Positions 49,596 through 59,657 of a DNA stretch of 64,000 nucleotides are shown one piece after another; positions within the stretch are counted from its first letter, which is position 1; every line of letters begins with the position of its first letter. Source of the stretch: Flavobacterium sp. LC2016-01 (GTDB lineage Bacteria > Bacteroidota > Bacteroidia > Flavobacteriales > Flavobacteriaceae); assembly GCF_009711135.1 (NCBI RefSeq), contig NZ_WMIC01000005.1, positions 310,001 through 374,000 on the forward strand. Direction: 5' to 3'. The translations under genes and the position numbers were made by a program. The notes under the pieces are model-generated. The model did not search any database, was not told the origin of the DNA, and worked only from the letters and a program-made list of their open reading frames with translations.

Positions 49596-50882
49596 ATGTT
49601 ATATAAAAGAAGTAGTCAGCTTTTTGCTGAAGCAGAAAAAGTAATTCCAGGAGGAGTAAATTCACCAGTTAGAGCATTTAAAGCAGTTGGCGGAACTCCA
49701 ATTTTTGTAAAAAGTGCCAAAGGTGCTTATTTGTATGATGAAGATGGAAACAAATTAATTGATTACATCAACTCTTGGGGACCAATGGTTTTAGGTCACG
49801 CTTATCAGCCGGTTGTTGATGCCGTAATCGAAAAAGCAAAACTGGGAACTTCATTTGGAATGCCAACAGAATTGGAAACAGAAATTGCCGCTTTGGCCGT
49901 TTCTATGGTTCCGAATATCGATAAAATTCGTTTTGTAAATTCAGGTACAGAAGCTTGTATGAGCGCGATTCGTCTTGCAAGAGGATTTACAAAAAGAGAT
50001 AAAATCATCAAATTTGCAGGTTGTTATCACGGACATTCTGATTCGTTTTTGATTCAGGCTGGGAGTGGAGCAGTAACTTTTGGATCTCCAAATAGCCCAG
50101 GTGTTACGGAAGGAACTGCAAAAGATACTTTATTAGCTAAATACAATGATTTAGAGAATGTAAAAACTTTAATCGAAGCGAATAAAGGTGAAATTGCGGC
50201 CATTATTATTGAAGCGGTTGCAGGAAATATGGGCTGTATTCCGCCTGCAAAAGGTTTCTTAGAAGGTTTAAGAGAATTGTGTACGGCAAACGGAATCTTA
50301 TTGATTTTTGATGAGGTAATGACTGGTTTCCGTTTGGCACGTGGAGGAGTTCAGGAATTGTATAACATCAATGCTGATATTGTAACTTTCGGAAAAGTAA
50401 TTGGTGGAGGACTTCCGGTTGGAGCTTTTGCGGCTCGTGAAGAAATCATGAATTATTTGGCGCCTCTTGGGCCAGTTTATCAGGCCGGAACATTGTCAGG
50501 AAATCCGTTAGCAATGGCTGCCGGATTAGCAATGTTGCAATCGTTGAATAATGACCGTGAAATTTTTACTCGTTTAGAAGAAAAAACAGCTTATTTAGAA
50601 GCAGGAATCGACAGAGTTTTAAAAGCAAATAATGTTGTTTTCACCATCAATAGAGTAGGTTCTATGATTTCTGTTCACTTCGATGCAAATCCGGTTACCG
50701 ATTTTCAAACTGCTGCAAAAGGAGATAATGAAACATTTAAAAAATTCTTCCACGGATTGTTGCAGGAAGGTGTTTATATTGCACCATCCGCATACGAAAC
50801 TTGGTTTATAACCGATGCTTTGACGTATGAAGATTTAGATTTTACAATTAATGCGATCGATAAAGTTTCGAAAACATTTTAA
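49596..50882 (+). CDS. hemL: Glutamate-1-semialdehyde 2,1-aminomutase
   Basis: A 428-residue PLP enzyme making 5-aminolevulinate for haem. Typical parts are [18 protein letters not shown] near the start, [31 protein letters not shown], the metal/PLP region FDEVMTGFR, and the PLP lysine in [16 protein letters not shown]. The length is standard. It is followed by its own terminator. The glutamyl-tRNA reductase partner is not in the window. Confidence 0.97.
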   Translation: MLYKRSSQLFAEAEKVIPGGVNSPVRAFKAVGGTPIFVKSAKGAYLYDEDGNKLIDYINSWGPMVLGHAYQPVVDAVIEKAKLGTSFGMPTELETEIAALAVSMVPNIDKIRFVNSGTEACMSAIRLARGFTKRDKIIKFAGCYHGHSDSFLIQAGSGAVTFGSPNSPGVTEGTAKDTLLAKYNDLENVKTLIEANKGEIAAIIIEAVAGNMGCIPPAKGFLEGLRELCTANGILLIFDEVMTGFRLARGGVQELYNINADIVTFGKVIGGGLPVGAFAAREEIMNYLAPLGPVYQAGTLSGNPLAMAAGLAMLQSLNNDREIFTRLEEKTAYLEAGIDRVLKANNVVFTINRVGSMISVHFDANPVTDFQTAAKGDNETFKKFFHGLLQEGVYIAPSAYETWFITDALTYEDLDFTINAIDKVSKTF

Positions 50883-50904
50883 ATCAAATAAAAAATATTT
50901 CTCA

Positions 50905-50937
50905 AAGGTTCAGTTTTACAAGCTGAACCTTTTTTTA
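50905..50937 (+). terminator. Intrinsic terminator of hemL
   Basis: Arms AAGGTTCAG and CTGAACCTT, followed by seven T. Confidence 0.88.
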
Positions 50938-50990
50938 TTATTATAAACCTTATTTTGTAGTTAATAAAAAGTTAATGAAGACGTATTGGC

Positions 50991-51020
50991 TTGTGTTATT
51001 GTAATCAAAAATTATTTTTG
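50991..51020 (+). promoter_or_regulatory. Promoter of the zinc metalloprotease gene
   Basis: TTG (50991-50993), 19 bases, then TATTTTTG (51013-51020) gives the full Bacteroidota -33/-7 pattern, 30 bases before the ATG. Confidence 0.75.
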
Positions 51021-51050
51021 TTTATCAAATAACCATTAAACCTGCAATAA

Positions 51051-53522
51051 ATGAAGAAATTTTTCATTTTATCTACAATAGCGGCTTTTGCGCTATTTCC
51101 AACCAACCAATTTGCCCAGTCGAAAAAGAAAAAAGACGAAACTCAAACTGCTCCTCCGCCAGAAAAAAAATCGGAATCAACCATTAAAGACTACAGCAAA
51201 GTAATCACAAAAGATGCTGTTTCTGATGAAGGACTTTTTACGGTTCACAAAGTCGATAAAAAATACTACTTCGAAATTCCAAACAAATATTTAGATAAAG
51301 ATATGTTGCTGGTAAGCAGACTTGCAAAACTGCCTTCAAATTTAGGAGGAGGTTATGTAAATGCGGGTTCTGAAACCAATGAGCAATTAATTGTATGGCA
51401 GCGTTTTCAAGATAAGATTCTGATCAAATCAAAATCGTATAATTCGGTTGCAAATGATACTTTGCCAATTAGTATTTCGGTTAAATCAAATAATTACGAG
51501 CCAACATTATTTGCTTTTGATATTGTAGCTTTCAGCAAAGATTCGGCTAACACTGTAATCGATGTAACTAAATTCTACAGTACAGATGTGAAAGCAATCA
51601 GCGGAATTTCTGCGGAAATGCGTGAAACTTATAAAGTAAAAGGTCTTGATGATTCGAGAAGTTTTATTAATAAAATTAAAAGTTTTCCAATGAATATTGA
51701 AGTTGTTCAGGACATGACCTACAATGCTTCAAAACCGTCAATGCTGGAAGATACAGAGTCAATCAGTATTCAAATGAATCAGTCGATGATTTTATTGCCA
51801 GAAGTTCCTATGAAACCTAGATTGGCAGATCCGCGAGTTGGCTTTTTCACCGTTAGTCAATACGATTATGGAAGCAATGAATTAAAATCAGATTTAAAAA
51901 CTTATATCAGACGTTGGAGATTAGAACCAAAAGATCCAGAAGCATACGCAAGAGGAGAATTGGTTGAACCAATAAAACCAATTGTATATTATTTAGATCC
52001 TGCCACTCCTGAAAAATTGAAAAAATACATCAAGCAGGGAATTGAAGAATGGCAAAAACCTTTTGAAACTGCCGGATTTAAAAATGCCATTATTGCAAAA
52101 GATGCACCGACAAAAGAAGAAGATCCAGATTTTAGTCCGGAGGATGTTCGTTATTCTGTGATCAGATATGTTGCAAGCACGACTAGAAATGCAGTTGGAC
52201 CAAGTGTTTCTGACCCTAGAACAGGAGAGATTATAGAGAGTGATGTTATTTGGTATCACAATCATTTGCGTTCGTACAGAAACAGATATTTGCTAGAAAC
52301 AGGAGCAGCGAATCCATCAGCAAGAACGCTGCAGACAAGTGATGAAGAAATGGGCGAAATGATGCGAATGGTAATTGCACATGAAGTGGGACATGCATTA
52401 GGTTTTCCGCACAATATGGGAGCAAGCTGTTCATATGATGTTGAGAGTTATAGAAACGGACCTTTTACACAAGAAAACGGTATTTCAGCCAGTATAATGG
52501 ATTATGCGCGTTATAATTATATTGCACAGCCTGGAGATCAAAATATTCGTTTTATCCGCAAAATGGGCGCTTATGATCATTATGCATTGAATTGGGGATA
52601 TAGAGTAATTCCAAATGCAAAATCATCACAGGATGAAAAAGCAACATTAGACAAATGGATTTTAGACAAAGCTGGAAATCCAATTTATAAATTCGGAAAG
52701 CAGAGCAGTACTTTTGATCCATCTTCTCAAACAGAAGATATTGGGAATAATTCTATGAAAGCCAGTACATACGGAATGAAAAATCTGGAATATGTGGCAA
52801 ATCATTTAAGCGAATGGACCAACAAGGTTACTAATGATTACGACGATTTAGGTGAATTATACAAAGAATTATTAGATGTTTGGGGAAGATATGTTGGGCA
52901 CGTTGTGACTAATGTTGGTGGTGTTTATGAAAACACAAAAAATCCAAATCAGCCAGGAAATGTTTATGAAGTTGTTCCAAAAGCAAAACAAATTGAAGCA
53001 ATGAACTGGCTTCAGGCAAATGCTTTTGCATCGCCAACTTGGATTGTTAATATTAACACATTAAAAAACACAGATTACGCAGGTTATACCGAGACTTTCA
53101 GAAATATTCAAGTAAGACATCTAAACAGTTTGTTGAGTTTAAGCCGAATTGGAAGATTAATGGATAATGAAATTTTAGGTGCTGATACCTATAAAGCTTT
53201 AGATTTCTTTAAAGATCTTCGCAAAGGAATTTGGAAAGAAACTGCTGCTGCATCAAATGTTACCATTTACCGCAGAAATCTGCAGAGAGCTTACATTGAC
53301 CGAATGGGGAATTTAATGACTGAAGAACTTAAACCAAATGACCGATCGGCTACGTATTACAATGTAGCACAATCTGATCTTAGAGCTTTGGTTCGCGGTG
53401 AATTAAACACTTTGAAAAAATCACTTACTGCAGCAAAAGCGACAGCAGTAAATACAGAAACAAAATACCATTATGAAGATTGTATCAAACGAATTGATTT
53501 GATTTTAAATCCAATTAAATAA
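51051..53522 (+). CDS. Secreted zinc metalloprotease (DUF5117/DUF4953 met-zincin type)
   Basis: An 823-residue protein with a signal peptide (ending TNQFAQ) and a lysine-rich linker. A DUF5117-like domain covers roughly 75-300 (GLFTVHKVDKKYYFEIP, LLVSRLAKLPSNLGGGY). The met-zincin domain contains VIAHEVGHALGFPHNMGASCSYDVESY (zinc ligands H, H, H) and the downstream Met-turn SIMDYARYNYIA. There is no T9SS tail, so it is periplasmic or outer-membrane associated. Substrates of this family are unknown. It has a full promoter and a terminator shared with the convergent Spy-like gene. Confidence 0.93.
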   Translation: MKKFFILSTIAAFALFPTNQFAQSKKKKDETQTAPPPEKKSESTIKDYSKVITKDAVSDEGLFTVHKVDKKYYFEIPNKYLDKDMLLVSRLAKLPSNLGGGYVNAGSETNEQLIVWQRFQDKILIKSKSYNSVANDTLPISISVKSNNYEPTLFAFDIVAFSKDSANTVIDVTKFYSTDVKAISGISAEMRETYKVKGLDDSRSFINKIKSFPMNIEVVQDMTYNASKPSMLEDTESISIQMNQSMILLPEVPMKPRLADPRVGFFTVSQYDYGSNELKSDLKTYIRRWRLEPKDPEAYARGELVEPIKPIVYYLDPATPEKLKKYIKQGIEEWQKPFETAGFKNAIIAKDAPTKEEDPDFSPEDVRYSVIRYVASTTRNAVGPSVSDPRTGEIIESDVIWYHNHLRSYRNRYLLETGAANPSARTLQTSDEEMGEMMRMVIAHEVGHALGFPHNMGASCSYDVESYRNGPFTQENGISASIMDYARYNYIAQPGDQNIRFIRKMGAYDHYALNWGYRVIPNAKSSQDEKATLDKWILDKAGNPIYKFGKQSSTFDPSSQTEDIGNNSMKASTYGMKNLEYVANHLSEWTNKVTNDYDDLGELYKELLDVWGRYVGHVVTNVGGVYENTKNPNQPGNVYEVVPKAKQIEAMNWLQANAFASPTWIVNINTLKNTDYAGYTETFRNIQVRHLNSLLSLSRIGRLMDNEILGADTYKALDFFKDLRKGIWKETAAASNVTIYRRNLQRAYIDRMGNLMTEELKPNDRSATYYNVAQSDLRALVRGELNTLKKSLTAAKATAVNTETKYHYEDCIKRIDLILNPIK

Positions 53523-53537
53523 GAAAGTTTATAAAAC

Positions 53538-53567
53538 AAAAAAGAGGCCTTAAAAGCCTCTTTTTTT
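53538..53567. terminator. Bidirectional intrinsic terminator
   Basis: Arms AAAAAGAGGC and GCCTCTTTTT with A before and T after, between convergent genes. Confidence 0.88.
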
Positions 53568-53578
53568 ATGCAAGCAAA

Positions 53579-54019
53579 TTAATTGCTGTCATTTCTGTAT
53601 TCTTTCATTTTTTCTCTAGCCTTGTCTTTGTTTTCTTCCTGAATTTTTTTCCATTTTGTGTATTGGTCGGCATTCAGGATCGATTTCATTTTAGCGTCGT
53701 TTGCATCTCTTTCGGCTAGCATATCTTTTTTAAAGGCTTCTCTTTCAGCAGCAGTTGGTTTAGTTCCGCTGTCTTTATTCGCTTGACGGGCTTCTCTCAT
53801 TTTTTCTGCTTTTGCGCTTCGATCAGCCAAAAGCTGTTTTACCTGAGTTTGCTGATTAGCATCTAAATTTAATTCAGAAGTTAATTTTTTCAGCTGTTTT
53901 TCATTGCGCTGTTCTGGCGTCATTCTTTCTCTTTGATCACCTGCTGGTTTTTGATCCATGTCTTGTGCAAAAGATGCCACTCCAACAAATAACAAAGCTG
54001 CGATAAATAGTTTTTTCAT
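53579..54019 (-). CDS. Spy-like periplasmic helical protein (DUF4890 type)
   Basis: A 146-residue protein with a signal peptide (ending GVASFAQ). The mature protein is helical and highly charged: MTPEQRNEKQLKKLTSELNL, QQTQVKQLLADRSAKAEKM, ILNADQYTKWKKIQEENKDK. This matches the Spy/CpxP-like helical family in Bacteroidota (DUF4890). A chaperone or metal/stress-sensing role is known for the enteric relatives but not shown here. Confidence 0.82.
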   Translation of the reverse strand: MKKLFIAALLFVGVASFAQDMDQKPAGDQRERMTPEQRNEKQLKKLTSELNLDANQQTQVKQLLADRSAKAEKMREARQANKDSGTKPTAAEREAFKKDMLAERDANDAKMKSILNADQYTKWKKIQEENKDKAREKMKEYRNDSN

Positions 54020-54215
54020 GATGTAAGTTTTTTAATTGTTTATAACGATTAGACTTTAGCAAATTCATTAGGTTTAATTCTGACTAATAGATTTGTATTT
54101 TATTTAATAGATTGATTCGTAATTCATTAAAACGTTAACAAGAAGAGTAATAGTATCGAAATAATTGCTTATTTTTAAAGTATCAACACATATAGGGATC
54201 TACAACACAATTGAT

Positions 54216-55238
54216 ATGAGTTCAAATACTGCATTACATAATAAAATTGCCTTTTTTTCGACACAGCCGTACGATAAATCTTTTTTCAACAAATACAACA
54301 GTGATTTTGGTTTTGAATTGGATTATTATGAAACGCCATTGAATCTTCAAACTGTTGCTTTAATTGAAAACGCGAGTATTGTATGTGTTTTTGTAAATGA
54401 TATTGTAAACGAATCGGTAATTAAGCAATTGGCCGAAAAAAATGTAAAAATTATTGCTTTGAGATGTGCAGGTTTTAATAATGTCGATCTAGAAGCTGCA
54501 AAAAAATACGATATAAAAGTTTGCCGAGTTCCGGCTTATTCACCTCAGGCAGTTGCTGAACACGCAATGGCAATGATTTTAACTTTAAACAGAAAAACGC
54601 ATAAAGCCTATAACAGAGTCCGCGAACAGAATTTCTCGTTAAATGGATTATTAGGTTTTGATTTATTCGGAAAAACAATTGGAATTATTGGAACCGGAAA
54701 TATAGGGAAAGCTTTTGCTAAAATTGCTTTAGGTTTTGGCTGTAAAGTATTGGCTTATGATATTGTTGAAAATGTTGAAATGATTAAAGATGGTGTTTCT
54801 TTTGTTAGTTTAGAGGAGATATTTAAATGGAGTGATATTATCTCGCTTCATTGTCCGCTAAACGACCAGACAAAACATGTAATCAACGATGATTCTATTG
54901 CTTTGATGAAAGAAAGCGTTATGATCATCAATACCAGCCGTGGCGGTTTAATTGAAACTTCGTCTGTTATTGAAGGTTTGAAGGAAGGAAAAATCGGTTA
55001 TCTAGGAATTGATGTTTACGAACAGGAAGAAAAGCTTTTTTTCAGAGATTTATCTGCAGATATAATTCAGGACGACGCAATTCAGCGTTTAATGAGTTTT
55101 CCGAATGTGCTGGTAACCGCGCATCAGGCGTTTTTTACCAATGAAGCTTTAACGCAGATTGCCTTAGTGACTTTCAATAATATAAAGTCATTATTGACGC
55201 AAAATGATATTGAAAACAAAGCAGCACTGCTGGTTTAA
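54216..55238 (+). CDS. ldhA: D-lactate dehydrogenase (2-hydroxyacid dehydrogenase)
   Basis: A 340-residue NAD-dependent dehydrogenase starting MSSNTALHNKIAFFSTQPYD. NAD binding is seen in GIIGTGNIGKAFAKIALGFG. The catalytic arginine/glutamate/histidine set is in NTSRGGLIET, GIDVYEQEEKLFF and VTAHQAFFTNEAL. YSPQAVAEHAMAMILTLNRK is typical of D-LDH. The upstream extension to 54165 adds an unsupported 17 residues. Pyruvate to D-lactate is the likely reaction. Confidence 0.92.
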   Translation: MSSNTALHNKIAFFSTQPYDKSFFNKYNSDFGFELDYYETPLNLQTVALIENASIVCVFVNDIVNESVIKQLAEKNVKIIALRCAGFNNVDLEAAKKYDIKVCRVPAYSPQAVAEHAMAMILTLNRKTHKAYNRVREQNFSLNGLLGFDLFGKTIGIIGTGNIGKAFAKIALGFGCKVLAYDIVENVEMIKDGVSFVSLEEIFKWSDIISLHCPLNDQTKHVINDDSIALMKESVMIINTSRGGLIETSSVIEGLKEGKIGYLGIDVYEQEEKLFFRDLSADIIQDDAIQRLMSFPNVLVTAHQAFFTNEALTQIALVTFNNIKSLLTQNDIENKAALLV

Positions 55239-55304
55239 ATTGTCGAATATTTTTCGTAATTTAAGTACTTGTAAAGTAAAATGTAGATTTTAAAATATCA
55301 GATT

Positions 55305-55901
55305 ATGAAAAGTAAAATTCTAATTTTAATCGGGATTCTGGCATTTTATTCCTGCCAAAACAAAAACGAATCAAGTAACATTGTTAAAACTATTATTCAG
55401 GATACTTTATCAAAAACGGTTGGAGGAACAGCAAATTTAAATGATGCACCGCCAAGAGATGATAAAGCAGTTGAATTGATTAGAACGCAGTTAAATATTC
55501 TGCTGGAGAAAGATCTGCCGGCGATGACAAAAGCAGATAGATTTTTTTATTACCAAGCTTTTGATTTAAATAACGACAGTAAAAACGAATATTTTGTTGG
55601 GTTTTCAAATTCTTATTTCTGCGGAAGCGGAGGCTGTTCAGGTTATATTTTAAATAATGATGGAAGCTTAATAAACCGTTTTTCAGTAACTGAATTTCCA
55701 ATTCTTATAGCCACTTCATCAACAGAAAATTTCTCTGATTTAATCATACAAAGCGGAAATGAATTTCATCTAATAAAAATGAAAAACGGAAAATATCCCT
55801 CAAATCCGTCTGTTCAGGAAATTTGGAAAGGTGTAAGGCCAAAAGAAAGCGCAAAGGTTTTGGATATTACAGATAAAAAATTTGAGAAGTATTCGTTTTA
55901 A
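55305..55901 (+). CDS. Hypothetical lipoprotein
   Basis: A 198-residue lipoprotein with signal FYSC (C17). The mature part includes FFYYQAFDLNNDSKNEYFVGFSNSYFC, a calcium-loop-like DLNNDSKNE segment followed by CGSGGCSGYIL, and a beta-rich C-terminus. I cannot assign a family. It lies 66 bases after ldhA on the same strand and is followed by a terminator. Confidence 0.7.
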   Translation: MKSKILILIGILAFYSCQNKNESSNIVKTIIQDTLSKTVGGTANLNDAPPRDDKAVELIRTQLNILLEKDLPAMTKADRFFYYQAFDLNNDSKNEYFVGFSNSYFCGSGGCSGYILNNDGSLINRFSVTEFPILIATSSTENFSDLIIQSGNEFHLIKMKNGKYPSNPSVQEIWKGVRPKESAKVLDITDKKFEKYSF

Positions 55902-55906
55902 AATAC

Positions 55907-55952
55907 AAAACCCGACAGTCCCGAAGCCTCGGGATAAAACCTGTCGGGTTTG
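55907..55952. terminator. Terminator, CCCGACA/TGTCGGG type, with inner hairpin
   Basis: Outer arms AACCCGACAG and CTGTCGGGTT enclose a second stem, TCCCGAAGCCTCGGGA. It lies between convergent genes; the right side continues TTGAATATCA, as at 61152-61161. Confidence 0.78.
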
Positions 55953-55956
55953 AATA

Positions 55957-56097
55957 TCATATTTCAGAAAGCCATTCAAGATCTTCTTTATCTAAATCTT
56001 CTTGAGAAATGACTCTTCCGTGTTTTATATCTTCTTCACTGTCTTTAAGCATGTCTAATTCATGTTGTTCAAACTGATAAATTTTTGAAATTTTCAT
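55957..56097 (-). CDS. 46-residue antitoxin-like protein
   Basis: A small ORF below usual length cut-offs, MKISKIYQFEQHELDMLK.. to ..EDLEWLSEI. The C-terminal half (SEEDIKHGRVISQEDLDKED) resembles the C-terminal toxin-binding tail of RelB/ParD-type antitoxins of Bacteroidota (D-I-K-x-G-x-x-I-S-x-E-E). No RelE/ParE toxin gene follows; the next bases are a terminator. It starts 10 bases after the stop of the 155-residue membrane-protein gene and overlaps the repeat at its end. It may be an orphan antitoxin or a relic of a toxin-antitoxin pair. Confidence 0.55.
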   Translation of the reverse strand: MKISKIYQFEQHELDMLKDSEEDIKHGRVISQEDLDKEDLEWLSEI

Positions 56098-56107
56098 ATC
56101 TTATAGT

Positions 56108-56575
56108 TTATTTTTTATTTCGTTCTGCTCTTTTTTCTCCAATATAACTTTCGGTTTCAAAAATTATTTTAGAAACAGTGTTGCTAGAATATTTTGCTAA
56201 ATTTTTTAATGTGTCAAAGAACACTTCTACAGGCATTTCTACCCAATCTCGATTGTCAATGTTTTTACAGTAAAAATGAATTTTGCATAATTTTTTAATG
56301 TCCTCTTCGATTATTGAGATATCTAAATATACTTTTAAAACATTTGACTTGTTTCTGTCTCCTGCTAAAATGTATTCAAATAATATATTTTTATTGTTTA
56401 CAGAATATTCGAAGAAACCTAGATCATTTTCTTTTAATCCTTCATATTTATTTTCTAGCAATTCGAAAATTTTTTGTCTTCTTTTTGAAGCCATTTTTTT
56501 TAAAATAACTCTTTCGAAGTAAATTTCATAACAAACAAATATCAAGATTATAAGAACTATTATAACGTAAAGCAT
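56108..56575 (-). CDS. Hypothetical single-pass membrane protein
   Basis: A 155-residue protein with an N-terminal membrane helix (MLYVIIVLIILIFVCYEIYF) and a basic segment (LKKMASKRRQKIFELLENKY), then a mixed alpha/beta cytoplasmic domain of about 110 residues (FEYSVNNKNILFEYILAGDRNK). I do not recognise a family. It is 10 bases upstream of the antitoxin-like ORF on the same strand. The base composition is more AT-rich than its neighbours. Confidence 0.65.
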   Translation of the reverse strand: MLYVIIVLIILIFVCYEIYFERVILKKMASKRRQKIFELLENKYEGLKENDLGFFEYSVNNKNILFEYILAGDRNKSNVLKVYLDISIIEEDIKKLCKIHFYCKNIDNRDWVEMPVEVFFDTLKNLAKYSSNTVSKIIFETESYIGEKRAERNKK

Positions 56576-56651
56576 TCTTAAAGTATTTAAATTCTATGGT
56601 TTCTAATTTGATCTTTTTTGATCCATCATTTATTTACGAATTTCAATAAAA

Positions 56652-56755
56652 AAACCGACAGGTTTTAAAATCTGTCGGATTGAATATTAATTAAATTTTG
56701 GAATTTAGATTTTGGAATTTGGAATTTGGAATTTCCAAAATTGGGATTTTAAAAC
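56652..56755 (-). repeat. Terminator plus GGAATTT module at the 3' end of the VIT/VWA gene
   Basis: The hairpin AACCGACAGG/TCTGTCGG (56652-56682) is followed by TGAATATT and repeated TTTTGGAATTT, AATTTCCAAAATTGG. The same composite (hairpin, TGAATATCA, GGAATTT, TTCCAAAATTGGAATTTT) lies at 61119-61205 after lysS. Confidence 0.7.
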
Positions 56756-56758
56756 TTT

Positions 56759-59572
56759 CTAAAACTCAAATTCTCCAATCAGAATTTTGCTGTCATTTTC
56801 ACGTTTGTTTTCTTTCTGACTCTGGAAAACAGCAATTTTGCGTTCTTGTCTTCCATCAGAATAGTACAGGTAAACTTCTGCCATCACAGTCGTTGGCCCA
56901 GAAAGAATATTCTGTCTCTCACCAAAAAAATTGGTTTTAATTTTATATTTCCCTTTTATGGCTTTCTTTAGCAAAAATTGTTCAGGACCAAAACCTTGAG
57001 TAAAATCGTTGCTTAATCTTCCTCCAATTTCCGTAGATCTATGTGAGTAGGAGCAATCTTCTCCTCTTGGATCTGTAACCCAAAGATCAATATCTGTATT
57101 GTCTTTATTCCAGTTAATGACAATACGGATGTCAACCGGCAGATTTGCTTTTAGACGATCATCTATTTTGCTTGCATCAACAGTTTTGTTTTGGATCAAA
57201 ATATTATTGATTTCCATAATCAAAATCTCTTCAATACCGGTATCTCTAACAGAAATCTCATCGGTATATTCTTGATAAAGCATAGATTTATAGATATTAA
57301 GAGCTTCTTGAGGTTTTTTATTGTCTACCAAAGCCAACGCATAATCTCTGTGACTTTGAGGATCAAACGGTCTCCATTCTAGAATCTTTTGGGTAATCCA
57401 CAATTCTTTATCATAATTACCTCTTTGTTTCAACAAATAAGATATCGTTTTATACAACTCTTCATTTTCCAAATCAAGTTCTGCCAATGTGCTTAAAACC
57501 TTTAGAGAAAGTACCTTGTCTCCTTTTTTGAATAACAGTTTAGAAACATCAAAATAGTACGTTACCTGTTTTTCATATTTAGGACGGTTTTCAAGATATT
57601 TCTGGTAAATCAATTCAGGAGATTGTAAAGCTTGAAAATCTTTCATGTATTCTTGATTGCTTTCTACCTCTACCAAAGTTATTTTACCTGTGGATTTTTT
57701 ATCGGCAATGGAGTTGCTTTCTTCAGCGTATACAGCATCTGAATCACCATTGCGAGAACTGACACTTTCTTGTCCCGATTTTAGTGACTGCTTAGAAACT
57801 GTAGGATACTGTTTTTTCTCTGAAGGTTTAAATTCGCTATTCCACCAAGTTGTCAGTTCACGTGTTTTATCAAAAGCTTTGGATAGAAGATTTTTTCTTT
57901 GTTCTAAAACTTGTCTTTTGTTTTGCGAAACGATTTTGTTGTATTCTGATAATAATTCCTGTGGAGGAGTGATGCCAAAACGCACATAATCATCGACATC
58001 GTCCAATACGATAAGACTGGTATTTTTACTTACCACTCCAAACTGTTCGCTCAGATTTCTGATTTCATCACTGTTTTGAGTTGAATTAAGTTCAAGCTCA
58101 TTAATTTTTCGTTGTGCCCAGAATTGTGCAATTGGCCATTTATCTGCTTGTACAGCGGCATTAAAATCTACTGGTATTTCATATTTCTTATTCGCTACTG
58201 AAAAAACAGCTGTAAGTTTGCCCAAATTCGCAGATGCAATTCCAAATATATTCACAGGCTCATTTACTGCAGTTCCAACATTTGGAAACAACTCCTGAAT
58301 CGTATTAGTTTCTTTAAAGCCTAAAAATAGAATAGGAAGCCTGTTATATGTTTTTAGAGCAGATTGAGTATCTAATTCATTAAGATTGATGAAATTTCCT
58401 CCTGATTGTGACGCTAAAAGTTTAAGCAGATTAAAATCAGAAGTCGGCGTACTTGCTATGCTGTTGAGCGGTTTTTTGAATTTTAAAGTTAAATCTCCAA
58501 AATTTGAAATTCCGTCAGAAAATAAAAGATATTCGTCTATTTGCGGGATTTCTTTTAAAGCACCAAAGTCGGTTCCACCATCGTATTTCAAATTAAGAAT
58601 TCTGTCTTTTAATGCGCTCCAGTTTCCTCCAGAAACAGTAAATTCTTCTGTTTTTTCTAGAATATTATTTAAAAGAACAAAAGATACCGTAATATTCTTG
58701 TTCTCTAAAAAATAAGCATTTAGAAAGTCCAGCTCTTTTTGATGGTCTCTCTTTGATCCGCTGAATGAATTGTCCCAAATAATCGCAATTTTTTGAGATT
58801 TTGTTTTCTCTTTTACAGGGAAATTCATCGAAACACTTGCTGCAAAATAAAATTTATCATCAGAAGCTTTTTGAAGCAGCACATTTGATGACTCGTTTAC
58901 TTTTGGAATCGTTATTTTAAGACTTTCATTTGGCGTAAAATTCGCTTTATTAATCTCAGCAATCCATTGACTTCCTTGTTTCTGAAAAGCAAAACTTCCA
59001 TCTGGATTTTCGGTAATTTTAGGAGTTGTCAGACTTTCATTAACCAATACTTTAAGATTAAACTTTGGGATATTGACTGCGTTGGCAAAACTTAAAAAAT
59101 ACAGATAATCCGTAGCAGAATTTTTTAATTCCTGATTGTATGTAATCTTAATCATTCTGCTCCCTCGAGCCGTAATTGGATAGATTCTGGTTCTAAAATT
59201 ATTTCCGGCTACTTTTTCAATAATACCGGGATCGATATTTCTTTTTTCAATACTTTCAAATACTTCTTTAGCTCGTTCTTTTGGAACAGGAACTGCATCT
59301 CTAAAGCTTCCGTTAATATCTAAAGCATAGCCGCTAACACTTACTCCTTCAGGTAACGGAATGGTAAGGTTTCCTTCTAAAATTCTGTCGCCAGGATTGT
59401 AGAATATATAAGTTGCTGTTGTTGAAGCTAGATTTCCTAAAATTTGGGTTTCAATTTTTACTTCTTGTAAGATTACTGTATTTTTTTTCTGATTTGCAAC
59501 ATCCAGAGTTGGAATCTGTGAAAAAACGGCACTAAAGAACAATAGCGCACATATATTAAAAATTTTATTCAT
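56759..59572 (-). CDS. VIT and VWA domain secreted protein with DUF2135 C-terminus
   Basis: A 937-residue exported protein. A signal peptide (ending FSAVFSQ) is followed by a VIT domain (about 20-140; LEGNLTIPLPEGVSVSGYALDI, KERAKEVFESIEKRNIDPG). A VWA-like domain comes next (about 265-420; metal site DNSFSGS), then a long linker, tandem helical repeats of TPR type (about 675-810) and a DUF2135 end (VINWNKDNTDIDLWVTDP). VIT/VWA proteins bind other proteins through the metal site; the role here is unknown. The trypsin-like gene lies 85 bases upstream on the same strand without a clear terminator between. Confidence 0.9.
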   Translation of the reverse strand: MNKIFNICALLFFSAVFSQIPTLDVANQKKNTVILQEVKIETQILGNLASTTATYIFYNPGDRILEGNLTIPLPEGVSVSGYALDINGSFRDAVPVPKERAKEVFESIEKRNIDPGIIEKVAGNNFRTRIYPITARGSRMIKITYNQELKNSATDYLYFLSFANAVNIPKFNLKVLVNESLTTPKITENPDGSFAFQKQGSQWIAEINKANFTPNESLKITIPKVNESSNVLLQKASDDKFYFAASVSMNFPVKEKTKSQKIAIIWDNSFSGSKRDHQKELDFLNAYFLENKNITVSFVLLNNILEKTEEFTVSGGNWSALKDRILNLKYDGGTDFGALKEIPQIDEYLLFSDGISNFGDLTLKFKKPLNSIASTPTSDFNLLKLLASQSGGNFINLNELDTQSALKTYNRLPILFLGFKETNTIQELFPNVGTAVNEPVNIFGIASANLGKLTAVFSVANKKYEIPVDFNAAVQADKWPIAQFWAQRKINELELNSTQNSDEIRNLSEQFGVVSKNTSLIVLDDVDDYVRFGITPPQELLSEYNKIVSQNKRQVLEQRKNLLSKAFDKTRELTTWWNSEFKPSEKKQYPTVSKQSLKSGQESVSSRNGDSDAVYAEESNSIADKKSTGKITLVEVESNQEYMKDFQALQSPELIYQKYLENRPKYEKQVTYYFDVSKLLFKKGDKVLSLKVLSTLAELDLENEELYKTISYLLKQRGNYDKELWITQKILEWRPFDPQSHRDYALALVDNKKPQEALNIYKSMLYQEYTDEISVRDTGIEEILIMEINNILIQNKTVDASKIDDRLKANLPVDIRIVINWNKDNTDIDLWVTDPRGEDCSYSHRSTEIGGRLSNDFTQGFGPEQFLLKKAIKGKYKIKTNFFGERQNILSGPTTVMAEVYLYYSDGRQERKIAVFQSQKENKRENDSKILIGEFEF

Positions 59573-59657
59573 AATTAATAAGTGTGATTTTTTATTTGAT
59601 TAGAAATGTGAAAGCCCGATTAGTTTTGAGAGTCTTTATTTTTGGGATTTTTTCAAA

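Noticed and set aside
56698..56940. Plus-strand frame starting MEFRFWNLEFG
   Set aside because: It reads the GGAATTT repeat module and then the antisense of the VIT/VWA gene; the same false start appears at 61169.
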